Assembly: GCA_021823365.1 (NCBI GenBank)
Contig: JAKAOD010000066.1
Span: 1 to 10,402, forward strand
Direction: 5' to 3'
Source: Actinomycetes bacterium
GTDB taxonomy: Bacteria > Actinomycetota > Acidimicrobiia > Acidimicrobiales > Bog-793
DNA length: 10,402 nucleotides
Position numbers and translations under genes: made by a program. Below, in pieces: positions 4,774 through 10,402 of this stretch. How positions within the stretch are numbered: the first letter of the stretch is position 1; every line of letters starts with the position of its first letter. The notes below the pieces were generated by a model. That model saw only the letters and a list, made by a program, of their open reading frames with translations, made no database searches and was not told the DNA's origin.

Positions 4774-6824
4774 CCGCGGCGCTGCTCGCCGCCGGGCTCG
4801 CCTGCTTCGCCGCCGGCGCGCTCGCCGACCTCGCCCTCGGCACCGCCCGCCGGGCGCCGCGGCCCGTCCCCTACCTCTTCGGCGCCGCCGGCTCCGGGCT
4901 GCTCGCAGCTCTCGGGGGGCGCGTGCTCGCCAACCGACCCGCGAGGCTCGACCTCGGCTCGCTGCTCGGTCTCGGCCGTACGCGCTTCGTCGTCGACGAC
5001 CTCGCCGCCTTCTTCCTCGTGCTGCTCTTCGGCCTCGCGGTGGCGCTCTCCGCCTGCAGCGCCTCGTGGGCCCGCCGCGAGCGGAGCCCGCGGCGCGGGC
5101 TCGCGGCCGCCTACCTCCTGCTGCTCGCCGGCGTGGCCGTCGTGCTCCTCGCCGGCGACGCCTACACGTTCCTCTTCGCCTGGGAGTGCGTCACGCTCGC
5201 CTTCTACGCCCTCTCGGGCCTCGGCCGGTCGAGCCGGCACCAGGCGGACGGCGCGTGGCTCACGCTCGTGACCGGCAAGTTCGGGGGCGCCTCTCTGCTC
5301 GTCGGCTTCCTCCTGCTCGCCGCGCGCACGGGCAGCTTCTCCATCGCGGCGTGGCACCACGCGGGCGCAGGCCCGCTGCACGACGTCGCCTACGCCCTCG
5401 TCGTCCTCGGCTTCGGAGCCAAGCTCGGCGTGGTCCCGCTGCAGGCCTGGATCCCCGCCGGCTATCCGGCCGCCCCCGGCCCGCTCCGGGCGGCGATGGC
5501 GGGCATCGCCGCAAATGTGGGCGCATACGGGCTCTGGCGCTTCCTCGGCGTCCTCGGCGCTCCGCCGGCCTGGCTCGTCGTCACGGTCCTCGTGCTCGGC
5601 GGGACGACCGCGCTGCTCGGGATCGCCTTCGCGGGCGTCCAGGCGCGCCTTTCGCGGCTGATCGCCTACTCGAGCGTCGAGAACGCCGGCATCATCGTCA
5701 CGGCCTTCGGCATCGGCCTCGCCGGCGCGGCGACCGGCGACCGGCTCCTCGAGAGCGTCGGGCTGCTGGCGGCGAGCCTGCAAGTGGTGGCACATGCGCT
5801 CGCGAAGTCGCTCCTGTTTGCGGCGGGCTCGAGCCTCGAGCAGGCCTGCGGCAGCGACGAGCTCGACGAGCTGCGTGGCGCCGGTCGGCGGGCACCGTTC
5901 GCCGCGGTCGGCTTCGCCGTCGGCGCCGCCACGCTCGCCGCCATGCCGCCCACGGTCGGCTTCGTCTCGGAGTGGTTCGTGCTCGAGGCCCTCATGCAGG
6001 AGTTCCGCCTCCCGGGACTCGCCATCAGGCTCGGGATGGCGGTCGCCGGGGCGCTCGTCGCGCTGAGCGCCGGGCTCGCGGTGCTCACCTTCGCGCGCGT
6101 GCTCGGCATGTCGATCCTCGGCAGCGGGGAGGACCGCCGGGCGGGTCATGGGGGCGCCGGGCTCGGTCTTGGTGCCCGCCTCGGCCTCGGCGCACTCGCC
6201 ATCGGCTGCCTCGGCGCCGCCGCGGTCAGCCCGTGGGAGGTCCGCCTGATCGCAAAGTCGCTGTCGCCGCTCGTCCCCCGCGCGGCGGTCGACGGAGCGC
6301 TGGCCTCGCCGTGGGTCCTCCAGCCGGTGTTCAGGGGCTTCTCGATCCTCTCGCCCTCCTGGCTCTTCGTCGTCATGCCGATCCTCTTCGCCGCCGTCGC
6401 GCTCGCCGCGACGCTGCTGTCGCGGGGCCGGATGTGGCGGGTCCGGCGAGTCCCGGCGTGGCGCTCGGCGACCCCGGGCGTCGCGGGGCCGTCGAGCTAC
6501 ACCTCCTTCGCCTACGCCAACCCCTTGCGCCACGTGCTCGCCAACCTCCTCCGGACGACCCGGGAGCGGCGTGCCCTCTCCGTGCCGGCCGAGCAGGCAG
6601 CGGGGGGCGGCGAGGTTGGCGCGGGCGCGGCCCACCACCACGTCGTGGTCTCGACACGCGTCGTCGAGCCGGTCGAGTCCTACCTCTACCGCCCCCTGCG
6701 CAAGGGTGCCCTGGCGCTGTCGCGCCTCGCGCGCCGCCTCCAGTCCGGGCGGCTCGAGGCCTACGTCACCTACATGCTCGTCGCGCTGCTCATCGGCCTC
6801 ACGCTGGTCGCCACCGTGCGCTGA
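4770..6824 (+). CDS. hyfB: Hydrogenase-4 component B-like membrane subunit (HyfB; antiporter family)
   Basis: A 684-residue polytopic protein, close to the usual HyfB length, starting in an ATGA overlap with the previous gene and with a GGAG at 4753-4756. The frame stays open far upstream, but that is hyfG/hyfI shadow. It has Glu139 in 'FAWECVTL', Lys218 in 'GAKLGVVPLQAW', 'RLIAYSSVENAG', Lys346 in 'HALAKSLLF', and 'PPTVGFVSEWFV'. The HyfB-specific C-terminal extension is present: 'SSYTSFAYANPLRH', 'ESYLYRPLRKG' and a last helix 'LEAYVTYMLVALLIG'. It differs from typical HyfB in the loop after TM7, where the expected PLHxWLPxAHPAAPS reads PLQAWIPAGYPAAPG, so two conserved histidines are Gln225 and Tyr232. 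It probably carries a second ion-translocation path of the complex. In E. coli hyfB is the first gene of its operon; here it comes last. Confidence 0.9.
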   Translation: MTAALLAAGLACFAAGALADLALGTARRAPRPVPYLFGAAGSGLLAALGGRVLANRPARLDLGSLLGLGRTRFVVDDLAAFFLVLLFGLAVALSACSASWARRERSPRRGLAAAYLLLLAGVAVVLLAGDAYTFLFAWECVTLAFYALSGLGRSSRHQADGAWLTLVTGKFGGASLLVGFLLLAARTGSFSIAAWHHAGAGPLHDVAYALVVLGFGAKLGVVPLQAWIPAGYPAAPGPLRAAMAGIAANVGAYGLWRFLGVLGAPPAWLVVTVLVLGGTTALLGIAFAGVQARLSRLIAYSSVENAGIIVTAFGIGLAGAATGDRLLESVGLLAASLQVVAHALAKSLLFAAGSSLEQACGSDELDELRGAGRRAPFAAVGFAVGAATLAAMPPTVGFVSEWFVLEALMQEFRLPGLAIRLGMAVAGALVALSAGLAVLTFARVLGMSILGSGEDRRAGHGGAGLGLGARLGLGALAIGCLGAAAVSPWEVRLIAKSLSPLVPRAAVDGALASPWVLQPVFRGFSILSPSWLFVVMPILFAAVALAATLLSRGRMWRVRRVPAWRSATPGVAGPSSYTSFAYANPLRHVLANLLRTTRERRALSVPAEQAAGGGEVGAGAAHHHVVVSTRVVEPVESYLYRPLRKGALALSRLARRLQSGRLEAYVTYMLVALLIGLTLVATVR

Positions 6825-6841
6825 GTCGGGTCCGCAGGAGG

Positions 6842-6922
6842 CCCGGGCCCCGGGGCAGCCCGGGATCGCGAGCCGTCGGGAGCCGCGAGCAGGCCGCGCC
6901 CGGACGGCGGCGGAGCCGGGCG
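6842..6922 (+). terminator. GC-rich hairpins after the hyf operon, possible transcription end
   Basis: Two inverted repeats lie in the 148-bp gap: CCCGGG at 6842-6847 with CCCGGG at 6859-6864, and CGCCCGG at 6897-6903 with CCGGGCG at 6916-6922. Neither is followed by a T-run, so this is not a standard intrinsic terminator. Perfect palindromes of this size also occur by chance at this GC content. Confidence 0.25.
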
Positions 6923-6936
6923 GCGCGGACGCTCGG

Positions 6937-6964
6937 TACGATCGACCGGGGAGAAGCGAGGAGG
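6937..6964 (+). promoter_or_regulatory. Putative -10 box and strong ribosome binding site for the methyltransferase gene
   Basis: TACGAT (6937-6942) fits the TAnnnT form of an actinobacterial -10 element, but I see no convincing -35. AGGAGG at 6959-6964 lies 8 bases before the ATG at 6973 and is a near-ideal Shine-Dalgarno that fixes the start. The RBS is well supported; the promoter is weak. Confidence 0.4.
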
Positions 6965-6972
6965 TGCGAGCG

Positions 6973-8256
6973 ATGTCCGACGCTTCCCGACGCCCATCAG
7001 CCGCCCGGATCCTCGAGCCGCTGCTCAGACAGCTGCTCGGCAGGGATCTCCCGGTGCGGTTCGTCTTCTGGGACCGCAGCGAGCTCGGCCCGGACAAGGC
7101 CCCGGGAACGATCCGGTTGCGCTCGCCCAACGTGCTCCGGCGCATCGTCTGGTCGCCAGACGAGCTCGGCCTCGCCCGGGCGTTCGTCGCGGGCGAGATG
7201 GACGTCGAGGGGGATCTCCACGAGACGCTCGAATCGCTCGCCCGCGCCGTTTCCAGCACGGCACGGCTCCGCCCTCGTGCGCTCGCGACGGCGCTCGGCG
7301 CCGCGCTGTCCCTCGGCGCGCTCGGCCTGCCGCTGCCGCCGCCGGACGCCGAGACCCGCCCGCGCGGGCACCGCCACTCCAAGGGGCGGGACGCCAGCGC
7401 GATCGGCCACCACTACGACGTCGGGAACGACTTCTACGCCCTGTTCCTCGGACCGTCGATGACCTACTCCTGCGCGCGCTTCCCGACCGAGTCCTCGAGC
7501 CTCGAGGAGGCCCAGGAGTCCAAGCACGACCTCGTCTGCCGCAAGCTCGGGCTGGCCGAGCGCCCGGGCAAGCGGCTGCTCGACGTCGGCTGCGGCTGGG
7601 GCTCGCTCGTGATCCATGCTGCGAGCCGCTACCGGGCAGAGGCGGTCGGGATCACGCTCAGCCGGCAGCAGGCAGAGCGCGCACGTGCGCGCGTCGAGGA
7701 GGCCGGCGTGGCCGGCGAGGTCGAGATCCGCCTCCAGGACTACCGTGACCTCGCCGGCGAGAGCTTCGACGCCATCTCCTCGGTGGGCATGTTCGAGCAC
7801 GTCGGCTCCGACCAGACGGCTCGCTACTTCTCGACCCTCCGCTCGCTCCTCGGGCCCGGCGGCCGCCTGGTCAACCACGCCATCTCCAAGGTGGGCAGCT
7901 CCCGGCTGCAGGGCCGCACGTTCATGCACCACTACGTCTTCCCCGACGGCGAGCTGATCGACGTCGGGGAGGTCGTCCTGGCGATGGAACGGGCCGGCTT
8001 CGAGGTGCGTGACGTCGAGTCGCTGCGCGAGCACTACGCGAGGACGCTGCGCGCCTGGGTCGCCAACCTCGAAGCGCAGCTGGACAAGGCGACAGCGCTC
8101 GCCGGCGCCGAGCGGACCCGGGTCTGGCGCCTCTACATGGCGGCGTCGGCCAACAATTTCGAACGCGGGCGGCTCGGCGTGCACCAGGTCCTCGGCGTCG
8201 CGGACTCGGCCGAAGGCTGGAGCGGCATGCCGCTCACCCGGGCCGGCTGGGTCTGA
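6973..8256 (+). CDS. cfa: Cyclopropane-fatty-acyl-phospholipid synthase family SAM methyltransferase
   Basis: This 427-residue protein has an N-terminal lipid-binding-type domain (~1-130; 'VRFVFWD', 'AFVAGEMDVEGDL') and a C-terminal Rossmann methyltransferase domain with the SAM motif 'DVGCGWG' (204-210). The residues that ligate the active-site bicarbonate in this family appear present: Cys167 in 'YSCARF', Glu275 in 'GMFEHVG', His319/His320 in 'MHHYVFPDGEL', and Tyr355 in 'EHYARTL'. The family transfers a methylene or methyl group from S-adenosylmethionine to double bonds of membrane phospholipid acyl chains. The two-domain build matches E. coli Cfa and mycobacterial UfaA1. A BfaB/TmsB-type enzyme making mid-chain methyl or methylene branches is an alternative. 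Its usual FAD-dependent partner (BfaA/TmsA) is not adjacent here. The start is set by the RBS at 6959-6964. It is probably transcribed apart from the hyf operon. Confidence 0.88.
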   Translation: MSDASRRPSAARILEPLLRQLLGRDLPVRFVFWDRSELGPDKAPGTIRLRSPNVLRRIVWSPDELGLARAFVAGEMDVEGDLHETLESLARAVSSTARLRPRALATALGAALSLGALGLPLPPPDAETRPRGHRHSKGRDASAIGHHYDVGNDFYALFLGPSMTYSCARFPTESSSLEEAQESKHDLVCRKLGLAERPGKRLLDVGCGWGSLVIHAASRYRAEAVGITLSRQQAERARARVEEAGVAGEVEIRLQDYRDLAGESFDAISSVGMFEHVGSDQTARYFSTLRSLLGPGGRLVNHAISKVGSSRLQGRTFMHHYVFPDGELIDVGEVVLAMERAGFEVRDVESLREHYARTLRAWVANLEAQLDKATALAGAERTRVWRLYMAASANNFERGRLGVHQVLGVADSAEGWSGMPLTRAGWV

Positions 8257-8286
8257 GCGGGGTCGAAGGCCAAGGCGCTGCGTCCC

Positions 8287-8353
8287 CCCGGCCAGGTCCC
8301 AGCCGGGTCGGCGGGCGGTCGGGGCAGCTCGCCGACGGCGCGGCGCACCGTCG
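8287..8353. terminator. Hairpins between convergent genes
   Basis: The 112-bp gap between the two converging stops holds CCCGGC (8287-8292) with GCCGGG (8302-8307), and CGACGG (8333-8338) with CCGTCG (8348-8353). The placement suits a bidirectional terminator, but the stems are only 6 bp and have no T-runs. Confidence 0.25.
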
Positions 8354-8368
8354 CGGCGGGCGGGCTCC

Positions 8369-9310
8369 TCAGACCGTGAGGAGGTCGCGTGCCCCCGTGT
8401 CGCTCGACGGGTGACGAAGCTTCGACATGGCACGGGCCTCGATCTGGCGGATCCTCTCGCGGGTCAGGTTGAAGTGCTCGCCGACCTCTTCGAGGGTGCG
8501 CGGCTCACCCCGGTCGAGGCCGAAGCGCAGCCGGAGGATCTCCCGCTCGCGGTCGTCGAGCGGTGCCAGGAGCCGGCTGATCTCGATCGGCAGCAAGGCG
8601 GTCGCCGCCATCTCGAACGGCGACTCGGCCGAGCGGTCCTCGACGACGTCGCCGAGCTCGGCGTCGCCGTCCTCGCGGAGCGGCTCGGAGAGCGAGAGCG
8701 GCTCGGCGCGGAAGCGCAATGCCTCGATGAGCTTGTCCTCGGGAAGCTCGACCTCGGCGCCGAGCTCCGCGAGCGTCGCCGGGCGCCCGAACTTGAGCTC
8801 GAGGCGGGCCTGCGCCTTCTGCACCCTCGCCAGAGTGTCGCCGGCGTGCACAGGCAGCCGGATCGTCCGTCCCGTGTTGGCGATGCCGCGGGTGATCGCC
8901 TGTCGGATCCACCACGTGGCGTACGTCGAGAACTTGAAGCCCTTGCGCCAGTCGAACTTCTCGACGGCGTGCATCAGGCCGAGGTTGCCCTCCTGGATCA
9001 GGTCGAGCAGAGGCAGCCCCGAGGCCTGGTACTTCTTGGCGATGGAGACGACGAGGCGGAGGTTCGACTGGACGAAGGTGCGCTGGGCCTCGTCACCGGC
9101 GCGGATCAGCCGCTTGAGCTCGCGCCTCTTGGCCGGTGCGAGGTCCTTCGCCGAGACCTTCGAGATCTCCTGCTCGGCCTGAGCCCGGCCCTCGATCGCC
9201 TGGGCCAGGCGAACCTCGTCGTCCTTCGTCAAGAGGGGGTACTGGCCGATGTCAGTCAGGTACAGCCGTACGAGGTCTTCCTCGTCCCGCTCGACACGCT
9301 CCTTGGCCAA
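8369..9310 (-). CDS. RNA polymerase sigma-70 factor, RpoD/SigA-SigB-like (group 1/2)
   Basis: A 313-residue sigma factor with region 1.2 at ~12-40 ('LVRLYLTDIGQYPLLT'), region 2 at ~76-146 ('SNLRLVVSIAKKY', 'DLIQEGNLGLMHAVEKFDW', 'FSTYATWWIRQAI'), region 3 at ~147-225, and region 4 at ~240-305 with a helix-turn-helix 'TLEEVGEHFNLTRERIRQIE'. It directs RNA polymerase to -10/-35 promoters. The core regions are those of a primary-type factor, but the long acidic region 1.1 of SigA/HrdB is missing, so SigB/HrdD-like (group 2) is equally possible. The start codon is TTG (9310-9308). An in-frame TGA lies only nine codons upstream, and GGAGGA sits 9 bases before the TTG, so this start is secure. The leader to the next gene is 250 bp. 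It converges on the methyltransferase gene. Confidence 0.93.
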   Translation of the reverse strand: MAKERVERDEEDLVRLYLTDIGQYPLLTKDDEVRLAQAIEGRAQAEQEISKVSAKDLAPAKRRELKRLIRAGDEAQRTFVQSNLRLVVSIAKKYQASGLPLLDLIQEGNLGLMHAVEKFDWRKGFKFSTYATWWIRQAITRGIANTGRTIRLPVHAGDTLARVQKAQARLELKFGRPATLAELGAEVELPEDKLIEALRFRAEPLSLSEPLREDGDAELGDVVEDRSAESPFEMAATALLPIEISRLLAPLDDREREILRLRFGLDRGEPRTLEEVGEHFNLTRERIRQIEARAMSKLRHPSSDTGARDLLTV

Positions 9311-9319
9311 CGCAGTAGG

Positions 9320-9325
9320 TCCTCC
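9320..9325 (-). promoter_or_regulatory. Shine-Dalgarno site deciding the TTG start of the sigma factor
   Basis: On the minus strand GGAGGA is followed by nine bases and then TTG. There is no ATG or GTG between the upstream in-frame stop and this TTG, so the site fixes the start. Confidence 0.8.
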
Positions 9326-9420
9326 GTGCTCCGCTCAAGCGCCCTCGGGTGCATGCCGGTGCCCACCCGCGCGCTGCCGCACCTGGGACGCCCTGCAGCA
9401 ACAGCAACGGCAGCTCGTCG

Positions 9421-9438
9421 CCCGCCGCCTTCGGCGGG
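9421..9438 (-). other. Perfect 7-bp hairpin in the sigma-factor leader
   Basis: CCCGCCG (9421-9427) and CGGCGGG (9432-9438) are exact inverted repeats around a 4-base loop. The element lies 110 bases upstream of the sigma start and about 120 bases after the stop of the gene upstream. It could be a terminator for that gene or a 5'-leader stem. There is no T-run on either side. Confidence 0.45.
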
Positions 9439-9460
9439 CCTTCGGTGATGTCCGTCACTC

Positions 9461-9479
9461 AGTGTAACGACAGAGTCAA
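9461..9479 (-). promoter_or_regulatory. Weak promoter-like elements upstream of the sigma factor
   Basis: On the minus strand there is a TTGACT (9479-9474) and a TACACT (9466-9461). Each resembles a consensus box, but they are only 7 bases apart, so they cannot act as one -35/-10 pair. TACACT alone could be a -10, which would give a leader of roughly 145 bases. The rest of 9311-9560 shows no gene I can support. Confidence 0.2.
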
Positions 9480-9560
9480 GAGCCCTGATCACGACGGCCA
9501 GCCAGGGAACAGGCGTTCGCCCGACGGCCACTGTCCGTGCCCGCGAGCTCGCCTCTGACG

Positions 9561-10190
9561 TCAGTCGCCGATGACGCCGGCGCCGATCGGCCCGAACACG
9601 CCCCCGCTCCGTCCGAGCGCTTCCTCGACAGCACGCCTGCGCCGGGGCGAGGGCGCGGGGAGCCCTCCGGCGACGAGCGCACCCTCGCGCCGCACCCCGT
9701 CGAGGTCGGCGAGGACGCGCTGCAAGGCGCGCACGACCGGAGGATCTGCCGCGGGTGAGGCGGCCGCCAGCCGCCCGGCGTAGCCGGCCGCCATCGAGGG
9801 GTAGATCGCGCCGAGGAAGGCGTCGAGCAGCTCGGCGTCCTCGCCGCCGCCCGCGGCGAGCTCGAGGGCCTCGTCCGTCGAGGCGCACGGAGACCTCGTG
9901 AGCTCGGCGGCACGCGGAAGGCCCGTCGAAACCGGAAGGAGCTCCTCGAGCTGACGCGCCCGCCAGCCGTGGGCGAGGCTCGCCCCGGCGGCGTACCCGG
10001 CGACGGCGGGGTCCCCGCAGCCGGCGGCGCGCCGGCCGAGCAACGAGAACGCCTGGAGCTCGACGTAGCGGCACCGGCCGAGGAAGTCGGCGGACTCGAG
10101 CAGGCTGAGCACCACCTTGACAGTACCGTCGGGCGGCCGCGCTCGGACCGCCCCGACCGCCGGCCGGACGGTCTCTGGACATCCCTTCAT
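9561..10190 (-). CDS. Uncharacterised helical protein, possibly a ferritin-like fold
   Basis: I do not recognise this 209-residue protein. After a nondescript first ~25 residues it is predicted by eye to be four amphipathic helices: ~27-57 ('LLESADFLGRCRYVELQAF'), ~61-86 ('SLAHGWRARQLEELLP'), ~119-145 ('LLDAFLGAIYPSMAAGYAG') and ~150-177. This would suit a four-helix bundle of the ferritin-like type. Of the expected iron ligands only Glu44 and His74 have plausible counterparts, and the ExxH motif of helix 2 lacks its Glu, so iron binding is doubtful. No signal peptide or membrane helix is seen. The ATG start (10190) has no clear ribosome binding site; GTG codons at residues 26-27 are alternatives. 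It is divergent from glnA with 36 bp between the starts. Coding is supported by a coherent helical pattern and strand agreement with the sigma gene. Confidence 0.6.
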   Translation of the reverse strand: MKGCPETVRPAVGAVRARPPDGTVKVVLSLLESADFLGRCRYVELQAFSLLGRRAAGCGDPAVAGYAAGASLAHGWRARQLEELLPVSTGLPRAAELTRSPCASTDEALELAAGGGEDAELLDAFLGAIYPSMAAGYAGRLAAASPAADPPVVRALQRVLADLDGVRREGALVAGGLPAPSPRRRRAVEEALGRSGGVFGPIGAGVIGD

Positions 10191-10226
10191 CTGGCCCGCG
10201 GCGGAGGGTGCTGCGAGAATCGGCCG
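10191..10226. promoter_or_regulatory. Short divergent intergenic region upstream of glnA
   Basis: Only 36 bases separate the annotated starts of two divergent genes. GGAGGG (10203-10208) lies 18 bases before the glnA ATG, which is farther than usual for an RBS. I see no convincing -35/-10 pair. The glnA promoter may therefore overlap the 5' end of the divergent gene, which would also favour a later start for that gene. Confidence 0.3.
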
Positions 10227-10402
10227 ATGCGGAGCCAGAGGGAGTACGTCCTTCGCACGGTCGAGGAGCGCGGCGTCCGGTTCATCCAGCTCTGGTTCAC
10301 CGACGTCCTCGGCACGCCGAAGACGTTCTCGATCACCCCCGCGGAGCTCGAGAACGCGCTCGAGGAGGGGATGACCTTCGACGGCTCTTCGATCGACGGC
10401 TT
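10227..10402 (+). CDS. glnA: Type I glutamine synthetase, N-terminal part (cut by window edge)
   Basis: The frame from the ATG at 10227 is open to the window end and gives 58 complete residues. They match the N-terminal beta-grasp domain of class I glutamine synthetases: 'EYVLRTVEERGVRFIQLWF', 'TDVLGTPKTFSIT', and 'EEGMTFDGSSIDGF', the conserved FDGSSIxGF loop that helps close the active site across the subunit boundary. The enzyme condenses glutamate and ammonia to glutamine using ATP and is the main route of nitrogen assimilation; active enzymes are dodecamers. The C-terminal ATP- and glutamate-binding domain and any adenylylation site are outside the window, so the subtype and regulation cannot be told. 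It is divergent from the helical protein gene. Confidence 0.93.
   Translation, partial: MRSQREYVLRTVEERGVRFIQLWFTDVLGTPKTFSITPAELENALEEGMTFDGSSIDG

Noticed and set aside
4620..7382. Very long minus-strand open frame opposite the hyfB-like gene and the methyltransferase gene
   Set aside because: It spans several real genes and an intergenic gap and has the same charged, repetitive composition as other GC shadows.
8009..9448. Long plus-strand open frame across the sigma-factor gene
   Set aside because: The minus-strand sigma factor has unmistakable region 2 and region 4 motifs. The plus frame mirrors it and also runs through the methyltransferase 3' end.
10117..10122. TTGACA as a -35 element for glnA
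   Set aside because: The position 17-18 bases downstream is GC-rich with no TAnnnT, and the site lies inside the divergent coding frame.

Overview
The window is very GC-rich and has actinobacterial features. The sigma factor, the glutamine synthetase N-terminus and the cyclopropane-synthase-like methyltransferase all read like deep-branching Actinobacteria, with Acidimicrobiia or a near relative as my best guess. This assignment rests on recalled family resemblance, not on a search.

Positions 1-6824 (+ strand) hold most of a tightly packed operon for a membrane-bound complex of the hydrogenase-4 / formate hydrogenlyase / complex I superfamily. The order is hyfE-like (5' end cut by the window edge), hyfF-like, hyfG-like (NuoC+NuoD fusion), a ferredoxin+NuoB fusion (hyfH/hyfI-like) and hyfB-like. 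Every junction either overlaps by 1 or 4 bases (ATGA, TGATG) or leaves a 1-base gap, which suggests translational coupling and fixed stoichiometry. No hyfC/NuoH-like membrane anchor is in the window; it probably lies upstream.

The main result is that this complex has the fold-defining motifs of a group 4 [NiFe] hydrogenase but not its metal ligands. The large subunit lacks all four Ni-binding cysteines. The NuoB-like half lacks all four ligands of the proximal [4Fe-4S] cluster (Asp, Glu, Asp, Ser instead). The fused ferredoxin domain keeps exactly the four cysteines for one cluster and has lost the other four. The two antiporter-like membrane subunits still carry their key Lys and Glu residues. 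The complex therefore looks like an ion-translocating machine whose hydrogenase centre and electron wire have been dismantled. It resembles the energy-converting hydrogenase-related (Ehr) complexes but goes further. The hyfG-like gene also carries a (GGGGCC)5 tract and AGC/GGC triplet runs inside its NuoC domain.

After a 148-bp gap with GC-rich hairpins, 6973-8256 (+) encodes a cyclopropane-fatty-acyl-phospholipid-synthase family methyltransferase with its own strong ribosome binding site. It converges on 8369-9310 (-), a short group 1/2 sigma-70 factor that starts at TTG behind a good Shine-Dalgarno sequence. Upstream of that, 9561-10190 (-) encodes an unrecognised helical protein. It is divergent from the start of a type I glutamine synthetase (10227 to the window end, +). 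These last genes look like ordinary chromosomal backbone. I saw no RNA genes, CRISPR arrays or mobile elements.
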